A DNA stretch of 9,438 bases from Alphaproteobacteria bacterium (GTDB taxonomy: Bacteria > Pseudomonadota > Alphaproteobacteria > SMXP01). The first letter of the stretch is position 1; every line of letters starts with the position of its first letter. The notes under the pieces are model-generated. The model worked only from the letters and a program-made list of their open reading frames with translations, was not told the DNA's origin and did not search any database. Where the stretch lies: the NCBI GenBank assembly GCA_004356335.1, contig SMXP01000118.1, positions 1-9,438 on the forward strand, in the 5' to 3' direction. Both the position numbers and the translations under genes were made by a program. Positions 1 through 7,198 of this stretch are shown one piece after another.

Positions 1-44
1 ATTCGAACCCAAAAACCGCGTACACTTTTTGTGAATGCGCTCTA
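1..44 (-). repeat. Palindromic intergenic-type repeat, copy A (cut by window edge)
   Basis: Read on the minus strand from base 44, this begins TAGAGCGCATTCA, continues through AAAAGTG and GGTTTT, and ends TCGAAT at the edge. The same order of blocks occurs in copy B at 7199-7245 on the plus strand. The right-hand arm GAATGCGC is cut after GAAT. Unlike copies B and C, this copy lies inside an open reading frame, that of the partial secreted protein. Confidence 0.62.
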
Positions 45-835
45 GGCAGATAGGGGCTTTCAAGAGTAATGCCGCCGCCGCCCGACAGCGACCGGGTAAA
101 ATTTCTAAGGGGACGAAAACGCAGAATGCCCGACGTCGCCGGTGGCTCGGCGATCTGCCATTCAAATTGGGCGATGCCAGTGCCCGTAAAGTTGACGAGA
201 GCCAAGGCGCGGAAGCGATCGTCCTTTAGCGGTGTCTTCACGCGACTGTCGTCTTCAAACCTGAGTTCGATACGCCGAATGCCGAAATTGGCGGCACCTG
301 CTCCAACCGCTATGAGAGAAATCGTAGGCGACAAGGGGCTCCCCGCGCCATCCGTGAAGCTCCGACCGTAGCCAGCCGTTCCCGTTTCAAGCTTGGCAAT
401 TCGAAAAGCGACGTCACGCGGGACCAGCACGGTTTCAACAAAGATGATTGTCTCCGTTCCCGGGGGCGTGATGCTGGATAATCTCGAAAGTGTCGTGTTA
501 ACGAAACCGATCACGCCCCTACTAGGCAAAAGAAAGACACCCTGCGTTGATGTGACCAGCGCGTTGGGTGGGGTGGCGGATACAGTTCGTACGAGCGTCC
601 AGGTCACGGTAAATGAAGAGGCGCTGCTAACAGAAATTGTTGTGGAGCTCGGGCTGACTGACGAGGACGTCAGGTCGGCCTTTGAGGCGGTCCCTGAGAT
701 ACAAAGGACAAGCGCAATCCAGACAATCAGCAGCGCGCCGACTCGCTGTGGCGATACCGGTATGCTCCAATGACCCTTAAAAGCTGAAGGGCGACGTAAG
801 TAACAATCGGCCAAAGACTTGGTACCTCGTGCCAT
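1..835 (-). CDS. Secreted beta-rich protein of unknown function (3' end outside window)
   Basis: An open frame of 278 codons runs without a stop from an ATG at 835-833 to the left edge. The N-terminus has basic residues (RR, K), a hydrophobic core at about residues 32-48 (GALLIVWIALVLCI) and a likely signal peptidase I site after SKA, so the product should be exported. The mature part is rich in Ser, Thr, Val and Gly with alternating hydrophobic residues, as in beta-sandwich or surface domains; examples are FTVTWTLVRTV and GIAQFEWQIAEPPATSG. I see no catalytic motif and do not recognise the family. A TTG at 814-812 with GAGG ten bases upstream is an alternative start; the ATG has a weak ribosome site. 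Either start overlaps the preceding gene, which suggests translational coupling. The last 44 bases of the visible frame are a palindromic repeat copy, so the true C-terminus may be repeat-derived. Confidence is good that it is coding and exported, and low on function and exact start. Confidence 0.68.
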   Translation of the reverse strand, partial: MARGTKSLADCYLRRPSAFKGHWSIPVSPQRVGALLIVWIALVLCISGTASKADLTSSSVSPSSTTISVSSASSFTVTWTLVRTVSATPPNALVTSTQGVFLLPSRGVIGFVNTTLSRLSSITPPGTETIIFVETVLVPRDVAFRIAKLETGTAGYGRSFTDGAGSPLSPTISLIAVGAGAANFGIRRIELRFEDDSRVKTPLKDDRFRALALVNFTGTGIAQFEWQIAEPPATSGILRFRPLRNFTRSLSGGGGITLESPYLPRAHSQKVYAVFGFE

Positions 836-1515
836 CGTCTTGGACGCTGCCCGACATGGTGTATTCTCCCAGGTCAAGATGTTTGTTCGTGGCGGATCGG
901 CTTCTTTCACTTTCCATAAAATAATTGGCGTTGATTTGACCACTCAGTCCGCCTTGCTGAATTTGGGCTCGGGCAAAACCCGAACCGGACGCAATGAGCC
1001 GGTCCAGAGGGTTATCGAGATCGTTGTCGAGCAAACGATAAGACGCATTTAGGCTATTCTCGCCGCTGACGGAGCTAATGATAGGTTGCTCGGAAACCGA
1101 AAATGTTTGTTCAACAAGGATTATCCATCGTCCCCGCGTTACAATGGATCCATCGGTTGAGACTTCCACAAGCTGTAATTCGTGTTGGCCGGTTGACAGA
1201 GGAGAGGGTGGCCGAAGCGTAAGGGTTTGATTATGGTAATTGGCCAACAATGTCACATCGATGGCATCGAGTTCCAAGCCGAGACGCGATAATGCGTCGG
1301 CTTCCACATCTTCTGAGAATGCAATTGTGAGAATGTCGCTGGGTCCGTAGGACTGACCGCTGGCGGGCGGCACCAGACTTGCCTGCCATTCGACTTCGTC
1401 GGCGGAGACCCGATCAAATACTCAGAGTAAGACCCAAGCATAGCCATAAGGCCGCTGCTGAGACGCGTGTCAAAGCCTTTTTAAGGCACCGCAGAATCAC
1501 CCCAGCACCCCCCAA
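777..1515 (-). CDS. Secreted beta-rich protein, apparently frameshifted after the signal peptide
   Basis: The frame ending at a TAA at 777-779 is open from just after a stop at about 1424. Its only standard start is a GTG at 1373, which would give 198 residues with no export signal. A different frame just upstream encodes a clear signal peptide: basic RCLKKALTR, then AAALWLCLGLTLSI. It starts at TTG 1515 behind AGAGG with a seven-base spacer, or at GTG 1500, and ends at TGA 1416-1414. Removing one T from TTT at 1416-1418 joins the two frames into 245 residues reading LTLSIDRVSADEVEWQASL across the joint. The mature part has an Ig-like start (ILTIAFSEDVEADAL) followed by amphipathic strands, and it ends SPFSF with a terminal Phe as in many outer-membrane proteins. 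Family not recognised. It may be a decayed gene, a sequence error or a recoding event. It precedes, and overlaps, the other secreted protein, so they probably form one transcript. Confidence 0.66.
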
Positions 1516-1522
1516 CAGTGAA

Positions 1523-1527
1523 CCTCT
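1523..1527 (-). promoter_or_regulatory. Ribosome binding site for the signal-peptide frame
   Basis: AGAGG on the minus strand lies seven bases upstream of the TTG at 1515-1513. It supports translation starting in the signal-peptide frame rather than at the GTG at 1373. The GTG at 1500 remains possible but has only a G-run upstream. Confidence 0.45.
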
Positions 1528-1647
1528 GCAACAAGCCTATATTGCCATGTGGCGCCACCAAAAGCCAGATTGCGTATTAATCCGATTACAGGCCGAGATT
1601 GCGCTGCGCCCTTAGCCTCGGCTATAAGCGGGCGATACGCGCACCCG

Positions 1648-3435
1648 TTAACCGGCCGCCATTTTTTCAGCACGCTTGGCCCGCCGCAATTGCACTTTCT
1701 CGGTAGCGGCCTTGGCGGACTCGGTGGCTTTGAAGATGAGAAGGTTGTCCAAGTCTTGGTCTGATGCCGGCGTGAGGGCAAGATCCATGTAGTCATGTTT
1801 CAAAGGATCTTTTTCCACGCGCGATCGAATGCGCGCATACTTCCAAGCGAGCGCCAGAAAACGAGCATGCTTGTGCACAATGTCCCGGAGATACCGGGGA
1901 TAAAATGTGAACATGCTTTCGATAGGCATGCCGGGCCGCCGGTCGGTTCGATATCTGCGTCGGAATAATCCGCCCTGGAGGGGATGAACGCCCTCGATGG
2001 TTTGGCATCCGTAAAACCATAGGGCCTGTTTCATAATCTTCCCCGAATCTCCGCCGCTTGCGACAGCCCGCCTCATGATAGTTTCAACATGGCTATCTGT
2101 GAAAAACGCATGCCAAGCTTGGCGGTAGATATTCTGGAACTCTTCCTTAGACATGAGCGGATGGTCGGTGCAGACGTGCTCCACATCGTACTTGTTTAGA
2201 TCCGGGTCCATCCAAACCCCTTTTGCATCCAGGATTTTGTGATCTTCCGACCCGGGTAATGGCGTGAGGCAGAAAAACTCGATCACGTCGATCGGAAGCT
2301 CGCGTTTAATGATCTCAATGTCGTGCAGGATGCGTTCCGGTGTGTCGTTTGGGAAACCGATGATGTAACCGCAATAGGTTATCGCCCCGATGTGCTTCCA
2401 GGCTTGCAACATCGCGCGGTATTCGGTGATCCGGTTTTGCTTCTTTTTTGCGCCGATCAGATTGTCCGGATTGATGTTTTCGAGTCCAATGAAGACACGT
2501 TTCACCCCGACTCGTCCGGATTTCTCGACAAAGTTGGGAATCAGGTGGCACAGGGTATCGACTTGAATGATGAAATCAAACTTCATGTCTTCTTCTTCAC
2601 GGAGCTTGATGATTCGGTCGAATATGGCTTCCCAGTTCTTATTCCGAGCAAAATTGTCGTCGGTGATGAACAAAGACGTGATGCCCTGAGCATGGTTTTC
2701 CCGCAATGTGATTTCTATATCGTCAGCGGACCGGTAGCGCGACTTGCGTCCCTGAACATTGATGATGGTGCAGAAGCTACATTGAAAGGGACAGCCGCGG
2801 CCGCAATCTATGCTCGTGCGTGCCTTGAGGTTTCGCTTGATTATGTTGCTCGGCAATATCGGGGTAGGGGCACCCTCAAGTCCAGGAAGGTCGGACAGAA
2901 AGTTATAGAGCGGTTTCAGCTTGTTGTGATAGGCGTCCTTAAGCACGTCGTCTAGGCGACCTTCGGCCTCGCCCGCAAAGATCGAGATACCCAATTTCCA
3001 CGCCTCTTGAATTTCAGCGGGAACCTCCGGCAGCATGGCCAGGGTACCACTAGTGTGGAAACCGCCGATGCAGACCGAAATACCGGCAGCTCGCAAAGGC
3101 CGAGCAATATCCACAGCCCGCGGGAACTGATTGGATTGCACCCCGATCAGAGCGACCAAACCTTTGCCGCCACTTGCTTCGATCTTACGGATTATCTTCT
3201 TGGTTTTGATACGTGTGTTGGTCTCATCACACGCGGTTATCTCTATATCAACATTTTCACCGAGAACACGCCGCGCGAGGCAATCAAGCGTAAGTCCATT
3301 CAAAACAGCCATGGTGTTCGACGGGATGTCTGAACGTACCCACTGAATAACATAGCCATCATCGTCATAATGCGATGGTTTGATCAGAAAAAGCTGGAAG
3401 GTTTCTCGATGTTCGCGACCCCCATGGTCCGACAT
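1648..3435 (-). CDS. B12-binding-fold radical SAM protein (COG1032-like)
   Basis: The product has 595 residues. Residues 12-170 form a cobalamin-binding-type Rossmann domain, with KPSHYDDDGYVIQWVRSDIP near the start and IGGFHTSG at 123-130. I do not see the DxHxxG motif that gives a lower histidine ligand, so cobalamin, if bound, may be base-off without a protein His. Residues 207-400 form the radical SAM barrel, with the CxxxCxxC iron-sulfur motif at C215, C219 and C222, an extra Cys at 211, and GLENINPDNL at 318-327. The C-terminal 200 residues are helical and rich in Arg and Lys. Such enzymes use a 4Fe-4S cluster and S-adenosylmethionine for radical methylation, ring rearrangement or related chemistry; the substrate cannot be told from sequence. 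The ATG at 3435 has AAAGG upstream. The protein is cytoplasmic and lacks a signal peptide. No biosynthetic partner genes are visible. Downstream on the same strand lie the two secreted proteins, beginning 132 bp after its stop. Confidence 0.9.
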   Translation of the reverse strand: MSDHGGREHRETFQLFLIKPSHYDDDGYVIQWVRSDIPSNTMAVLNGLTLDCLARRVLGENVDIEITACDETNTRIKTKKIIRKIEASGGKGLVALIGVQSNQFPRAVDIARPLRAAGISVCIGGFHTSGTLAMLPEVPAEIQEAWKLGISIFAGEAEGRLDDVLKDAYHNKLKPLYNFLSDLPGLEGAPTPILPSNIIKRNLKARTSIDCGRGCPFQCSFCTIINVQGRKSRYRSADDIEITLRENHAQGITSLFITDDNFARNKNWEAIFDRIIKLREEEDMKFDFIIQVDTLCHLIPNFVEKSGRVGVKRVFIGLENINPDNLIGAKKKQNRITEYRAMLQAWKHIGAITYCGYIIGFPNDTPERILHDIEIIKRELPIDVIEFFCLTPLPGSEDHKILDAKGVWMDPDLNKYDVEHVCTDHPLMSKEEFQNIYRQAWHAFFTDSHVETIMRRAVASGGDSGKIMKQALWFYGCQTIEGVHPLQGGLFRRRYRTDRRPGMPIESMFTFYPRYLRDIVHKHARFLALAWKYARIRSRVEKDPLKHDYMDLALTPASDQDLDNLLIFKATESAKAATEKVQLRRAKRAEKMAAG

Positions 3436-3483
3436 GCCATTATTACCTTTGTGGTTACTACCGGACAGATCGCCTGTTGCTCA

Positions 3484-3502
3484 TGGCTTTACATTAAAGC
3501 CA
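3484..3502. promoter_or_regulatory. Perfect palindrome upstream of the radical SAM gene (possible operator)
   Basis: TGGCTTTACATTAAAGCCA is a perfect 8+3+8 inverted repeat centred about 58 bases upstream of the radical SAM start. It contains a -10-like TTTAAT on the minus strand. A run of seven A follows it on the plus strand, so it has the wrong polarity for a terminator in either direction. A repressor site fits best. The rest of the 244-bp spacer holds no convincing gene. Confidence 0.35.
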
Positions 3503-3648
3503 AAAAAACGAAATGTCTTCTAAATATCTGGTTTCATGGTCAACGGCAGAAAATTTGGCTGAGACGATGGCAAAATAACCGGCTGAGTGGCGTGTCACTG
3601 GCCGGCCGTGCCATTGGCACAACCTAATGATGTCGTCGGCATCAAACG

Positions 3649-3661
3649 AACGGCCGCCGTT
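3649..3661 (-). terminator. Weak stem-loop just downstream of the thiolase gene
   Basis: AACGGCCGCCGTT, a 5-bp stem with a 3-base loop, begins 18 bases after the thiolase stop. No T-run follows, only CGTTTG, so it is at best a weak intrinsic terminator. A second symmetric element, GTGCCATTGGCAC, lies at 3608-3620. Confidence 0.25.
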
Positions 3662-3679
3662 ACGCGCCGATGATGAGTG

Positions 3680-4864
3680 TTAGGCGACTTCGAATAAGCC
3701 GGCGGCTCCCATGCCGCCGCCGACGCACATGGTGCACACCACATATTTAGCACCGCGTCGTTTCCCTTCGATGAGAGCGTGACCGACCAGACGCGCGCCG
3801 GTCATGCCAAAGGGATGACCGATGGCGATGGCGCCGCCATTCACATTCAGAAGGTCGTTGGGGATCCCCAGCCTATCGCGGCAATAGATCACTTGAACGG
3901 CAAAAGCTTCGTTCAATTCCCACAGATCGATGTGATCCATGGTCAAGTCGTGATGTTTCAACAATTTGGGCACGGCAAAGACAGGCCCGATGCCCATTTC
4001 ATCGGGTTCGACACCGGCCACCGCCATGCCACGATAAATCCCGAGCGGTTCCAATCCTCGTTGCTCAGCGGTCTTGCCGTCCATAAGAACGGCCGCCGAG
4101 GCGCCATCGGAGAATTGGCAAGCATTACCCGCGGTCACCGAGCCGCCATCCATGACCGGGGCAAGTTGCTGTAGCGCCTCAAGATTTGTTTCGGGCCGAT
4201 TGCCTTCGTCACGTTCTAAGCAGGTCTCCCGATAAGAAATCTGTTTCGTCTGTTTGTCGGTCACCGACTTGATCGTGGGTATGGGTACGATTTCATCGTC
4301 AAACTTTCCGGCTGCTTGGGCAGCAGCCGTCCGTTGCTGGCTTTGCAGCGCAAACGCGTCTTGTGCCTCGCGCGACACGTGGTACCGGTTGGCCACCGTC
4401 TCGGCGGTGTCCAACATGGCAATGTAGGCGTCGTGGCTGGCCTGCACTACGTTGTCGTCCTTATTGGCTTCGACCAATGTCATGGCATGGTTTCGCGCCA
4501 GACTGATGGATTCCAAACCGCCGGCGACGACAATCGACATGCCGTCGAACAGGATTTGTTTGGCCCCTGTTGCAATGGCCATAAGACCGGACGCGCACAG
4601 CCGATCGATGGTCATGCCGGCCACGCTCGCGGGCAGGCGCGCCGCCAACGCACTCATGCGGGCAACGTTTCTTCCCGTCGTGCCCACTTGCATGGCGCAA
4701 CCCATGACCACATCGTCGACTTCGCCGCCTTCTATATGGGCGCGATCAACCGCCGCCCGAATGACGTGGGCGCCCATGGTCGGGCCTTTGGTATTGTTAA
4801 AGGCGCCGCGAAACGCTTTGCCAATGGGCGTGCGCGCGGTGGACACGATGACCGCTTCTCTCAT
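3680..4864 (-). CDS. Acetyl-CoA C-acyltransferase (thiolase family)
   Basis: The product has 394 residues, the usual length of a cytosolic bacterial thiolase. It condenses or cleaves acyl-CoA and 3-ketoacyl-CoA in beta-oxidation or acetoacetyl-CoA formation. The catalytic Cys is C90 in DRLCASGLMAI. NEAFA lies at 318-322, the active-site His is H350 in GGAIAIGHPFGMTGAR, and the second Cys is C380 in CVGGGMGAAG. The N-terminal REAVIVSTARTPIGKAFRG and TAGNACQFSDGA at 244-255 are also family features. Compared with common thiolases, GHPFGMTGAR replaces GHPLGASGAR, which may reflect substrate range. The gene is read divergently from ccmI and has no fadB or other beta-oxidation gene beside it, so degradative and biosynthetic roles cannot be separated. 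The ATG at 4864 is preceded by GGAAAG. Family assignment is secure; substrate is not. Confidence 0.95.
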   Translation of the reverse strand: MREAVIVSTARTPIGKAFRGAFNNTKGPTMGAHVIRAAVDRAHIEGGEVDDVVMGCAMQVGTTGRNVARMSALAARLPASVAGMTIDRLCASGLMAIATGAKQILFDGMSIVVAGGLESISLARNHAMTLVEANKDDNVVQASHDAYIAMLDTAETVANRYHVSREAQDAFALQSQQRTAAAQAAGKFDDEIVPIPTIKSVTDKQTKQISYRETCLERDEGNRPETNLEALQQLAPVMDGGSVTAGNACQFSDGASAAVLMDGKTAEQRGLEPLGIYRGMAVAGVEPDEMGIGPVFAVPKLLKHHDLTMDHIDLWELNEAFAVQVIYCRDRLGIPNDLLNVNGGAIAIGHPFGMTGARLVGHALIEGKRRGAKYVVCTMCVGGGMGAAGLFEVA

Positions 4865-4924
4865 GGCAGGGGCTTTCCGTTTTCAGTCTATTGAACGCAC
4901 GGCCAGCTGTGTCATGCAACAAGA

Positions 4925-4947
4925 CACGTGATAAGATGACGCGTCAT
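4925..4947. promoter_or_regulatory. Palindrome pair in the thiolase/ccmI divergent spacer
   Basis: CACGTG at 4925-4930 is followed by ATGACGCGTCAT at 4936-4947, a perfect 12-base palindrome. GTGTC and GACAC also form an inverted pair around 4911-4927. These sites lie 60-85 bases upstream of the thiolase start, where a repressor controlling it would sit. No regulator gene is visible to match them. Confidence 0.3.
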
Positions 4948-5015
4948 ACCCCGAATAGTGGACGCGCCGGATGTGGAGTCTCGTGACGTTGTTCACATCC
5001 AGCCTTAATCGGCTG

Positions 5016-5041
5016 ACCGGTATTTTCCCTTTTATACCGGT
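5016..5041 (+). promoter_or_regulatory. Inverted repeat in the ccmI leader
   Basis: ACCGGTAT and ATACCGGT form a perfect 8-bp stem around a pyrimidine-only 10-base loop, ending 37 bases before the ccmI start. TTTGTTT follows the stem on the plus strand, so it could act as an attenuator or weak terminator, or as a dyad operator. A smaller AGCC/GGCT pair lies directly upstream. Confidence 0.38.
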
Positions 5042-5078
5042 TTGTTTCCTGCGGCAAATTGACTAAGGTCGGCGGATC

Positions 5079-6209
5079 ATGGTGCTTTGGTTTTTGATTA
5101 TGGTCATTTCCGTCGTCTGCGTCGGGATAATCATGCGTGCCGTTTGGCAACAAACGGACGACGAACCGGCGGCGAGTCAATACGATGTGGAAATCTATCG
5201 GGATCAATTGGACGAGCTCGGTCGTGATATCGAACGCGGTGTGATCTCGGCCGACGAGGCCAAAACGGCGCGCGCCGAAATTTCCCGTAAATTGCTGGCG
5301 GCCCAAGAAAGAACCGCGGATGACGCGCAAGAACATCATGCCGTCGACCCGCGCCTGCGTGCGTCTGTGGCGATTGCCGTGGCGATTTTTGTCCCTGCCA
5401 TTGCCTTAGGTCTTTATATAAGCCAGGGCTCGCCGGGTCTCCCGGGCCAATCCTTCGCCTTGCGCCAGACCACCATGACTGCGGCACAATGGCAGGCGCA
5501 GCAATTGGCCGAGGAAATGGCCGCTTTGGAGGTGCGTCTCGCTCAGAATCCCGAAGATGTGCAAGCATGGCGCTTACTGGGACAAAGCTATACGGAGCTT
5601 CGTCTATACGCCAAATCGGCGGACACATATGATCGAGCGATTGCCGCCAATGGACCCCTGATCGACCTGCTGCTCAATAGAGGGGTCGGGCTGGTCTTTG
5701 CCGAAAATGGCGCTGTGTCGGCGGCGGCGCGTTTATCCTTCGAAGCGGTGATCGAGCAAGAGCCCGATAACAGTCTGGCTCACTATTTTCTGGGTGTCGG
5801 TGCCGCCCAGCAACAAGATTATCCGCGTGCGGTCGACTATTTAATGAAGTCTTTGGCCAATGCGCCACCAGACGCACCCTGGACCGATGAAGCCAACAGA
5901 CAATTGACAATTTTGACCGAACAAATGAACGGCGCGGTCAATACGCCTTTGCCCGCCCTTGAAGACGATGCGCCCGCGGCGCCGCTGCCGGCCATGGTAC
6001 AAAACATGGTGACGGGTCTCGCGGCGCGCCTGGCCGACAATCCGCAAGATTTGGAAAGTTGGTTGCTGCTCGTGCGATCTTATGTGGTGATGGGCGACAC
6101 GACAGCCGCGCGCGACGCGTTGACAACGGCTCGAGACGCGTTTCAGGACGACAAAGACGCATTAGATCGACTAACGGCCTCTGAAGACGCGTTTCAGCTT
6201 AGAGATTAG
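5079..6209 (+). CDS. ccmI: Cytochrome c maturation protein CcmI (CycH type)
   Basis: CcmI is a membrane chaperone that binds the C-terminus of apocytochrome c and presents it to the CcmF/CcmH haem ligation complex. The 376-residue product has a first membrane segment at residues 3-20. A cytoplasmic coiled-coil loop with the family signature YRDQLDELGRDIERGVIS follows at 40-57. A second membrane segment lies at 95-114, then GSPGLPGQ. A periplasmic TPR region follows (AWRLLGQSYTELRLYAKSADTY at about 163-184, AHYFLGVGAAQQQDYPRAVDYL at about 234-255), and a C-terminal helical repeat at 306-350. AAGG lies ten bases upstream of the ATG. The gene normally heads a ccmI-ccmE-ccmF-ccmH run. Here ccmE lies about 1.9 kb downstream beyond two minus-strand genes. 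Its 3' end overlaps the convergent receiver-Hpt gene by 11 bp. Confidence 0.9.
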   Translation: MVLWFLIMVISVVCVGIIMRAVWQQTDDEPAASQYDVEIYRDQLDELGRDIERGVISADEAKTARAEISRKLLAAQERTADDAQEHHAVDPRLRASVAIAVAIFVPAIALGLYISQGSPGLPGQSFALRQTTMTAAQWQAQQLAEEMAALEVRLAQNPEDVQAWRLLGQSYTELRLYAKSADTYDRAIAANGPLIDLLLNRGVGLVFAENGAVSAAARLSFEAVIEQEPDNSLAHYFLGVGAAQQQDYPRAVDYLMKSLANAPPDAPWTDEANRQLTILTEQMNGAVNTPLPALEDDAPAAPLPAMVQNMVTGLAARLADNPQDLESWLLLVRSYVVMGDTTAARDALTTARDAFQDDKDALDRLTASEDAFQLRD

Positions 6210-6996
6210 ATGCGGCTTTAGGCAGGGAATGGTCGCTCGGGAATCCGGTTTTGATCGCTTCAATGGTGTTATCCCGGCAATCGATCATGCGGTCTCGAAT
6301 ATCCGTGAGTTGGGCCGCTTTATCGAGACTATCTACTGGCCGGCCCGTGCAGTGGGCTTCGAGTTCGGCGGCAAGCGCGCTCAGCAGATTGGCGCCAACC
6401 TGACCCGCGACAGCCTTAAGTTCGTGGGCGGCGCATTGAATCCTGTCAAGATCACCATTGATATCCGTTGACGCGATTTGTTCCAGCAATCGGTCGATAT
6501 CGGTCATAGAATTACGTATCAAAGTCGATAGGCTGTCACTAGAAATGACCTCGCTCATTTGTTCGAGAATATGGCCATCGAATACGGCACCATCCAACTT
6601 CTCGTCTGATTGATTATTATCGAGTTGCTGTTGCACGATGCGGTGAAGCTCGTCGCGATCGATCGGTTTTACCAGGAAACCATTCATGCCGACTTCGGCA
6701 CACAAGTCTTCATATTCCGACGTTGAGAAAGCGGTTACCGCGACAATGGGTACCTTGCCCTGTGGGCCGGCGCGTTCACGGATGATTTTGGTGGCTTCAA
6801 TGCCGTTCATTTCCGGCATCTGAATATCCATTAGGATGAGATCGTAATCGACTTTGTCGGTTGTTCGGACGGCCTGTCGACCATTTTCGACCATATCCGG
6901 ATAATGCCCCAAACTTATCAGCATGTCTTGAAGAACTCTTCTACTGATCGGATGGTCCTCGACGATGAGAAGTTTTGGGGTTGACGGCGTACTCAC
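6199..6996 (-). CDS. Receiver-Hpt hybrid phosphorelay protein
   Basis: Two signalling domains are visible. Positions here count from a TTG at 7017, seven codons upstream of the start I prefer. Residues 14-130 form a CheY-like receiver: acidic pair E20-D21, phosphoacceptor D64 in LMDIQMPEMNG, T95 in VTAF and K117 in LVKPID. Residues 165-255 form a histidine phosphotransfer domain, with the likely phosphorylated H198 in AAHELKAVAGQVGANLL. No DNA-binding or enzymatic output domain is present, so the protein most likely shuttles phosphate in a multistep relay or acts by protein contact. The GTG at 6996 is preferred because GGGAGAG lies six bases before it, giving 265 residues. No histidine kinase gene is in the window. 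The gene is convergent with ccmI and ends inside its last codons, so the two transcripts overlap. Confidence 0.9.
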   Translation of the reverse strand: MSTPSTPKLLIVEDHPISRRVLQDMLISLGHYPDMVENGRQAVRTTDKVDYDLILMDIQMPEMNGIEATKIIRERAGPQGKVPIVAVTAFSTSEYEDLCAEVGMNGFLVKPIDRDELHRIVQQQLDNNQSDEKLDGAVFDGHILEQMSEVISSDSLSTLIRNSMTDIDRLLEQIASTDINGDLDRIQCAAHELKAVAGQVGANLLSALAAELEAHCTGRPVDSLDKAAQLTDIRDRMIDCRDNTIEAIKTGFPSDHSLPKAASNL

Positions 6997-7002
6997 GATT
7001 GA

Positions 7003-7009
7003 CTCTCCC
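7003..7009 (-). promoter_or_regulatory. Ribosome binding site deciding the receiver-Hpt start
   Basis: GGGAGAG on the minus strand, six bases before the GTG at 6996, is a strong Shine-Dalgarno match. It sits inside the reading frame of the longer TTG version, which has no comparable site. This favours the shorter product. Confidence 0.5.
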
Positions 7010-7096
7010 ACAATCAAAATTAACCATTTAGCGATGCGTAGAAAGACGCGGCATCAGGTCATTCTCAGTCTACGCGGCCACATTATCTAATTTTTA

Positions 7097-7135
7097 GCGT
7101 TAATTTTTTGTTAGGACACTCAAAAGTGTTAACGC
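7097..7135. promoter_or_regulatory. Nested inverted repeats with a CtrA-like half-site pair, upstream of receiver-Hpt gene
   Basis: GCGTTAA at 7097-7103 and TTAACGC at 7129-7135 form an outer inverted repeat, with ACACT/AGTGT at 7116-7129 inside it. TTAA at 7100-7103 and TTAG at 7111-7114 are separated by seven bases, one base off the TTAA-N7-TTAA pattern bound by the alphaproteobacterial cell-cycle regulator CtrA. The element lies about 100-140 bases upstream of the receiver-Hpt start in an AT-rich patch. A regulatory role is inferred from position and symmetry only. Confidence 0.3.
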
Positions 7136-7198
7136 CAAGAGATATGTTTAGGGTTTTTTGGGCAGAGGATGACCGGCCGCGCGCTTTCCAGGCGGGGT

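Noticed and set aside
393..773. 126-codon plus-strand frame
   Set aside because: The minus strand has a longer continuous frame with a signal peptide through the same region, so this is its shadow.
1550..1559. Palindrome GTGGCGCCAC between the radical SAM gene and the secreted pair
   Set aside because: Ten GC-rich bases are likely by chance in this composition, and nothing around it supports a function.
2323..2955. 210-codon plus-strand open frame
   Set aside because: It lies wholly antisense to the radical SAM gene, covering its catalytic core. It has no recognisable domain and is explained by codon bias of the opposite strand.
3485..3508. GGCTTTA/TAAAGCC stem followed by seven A as a terminator
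   Set aside because: On the plus strand the stem is followed by A rather than T, and on the minus strand the T-run precedes the stem, so polarity is wrong both ways.
3370..3627. 85-codon plus-strand frame reaching into the radical SAM/thiolase spacer
   Set aside because: It begins antisense to the radical SAM gene, has no ribosome site and odd composition, and matches no family I know.
4316..4931. Two long plus-strand frames opposite the thiolase
   Set aside because: They are rich in Arg, His and Ala, have no motif, and the minus strand carries unmistakable thiolase active-site motifs.
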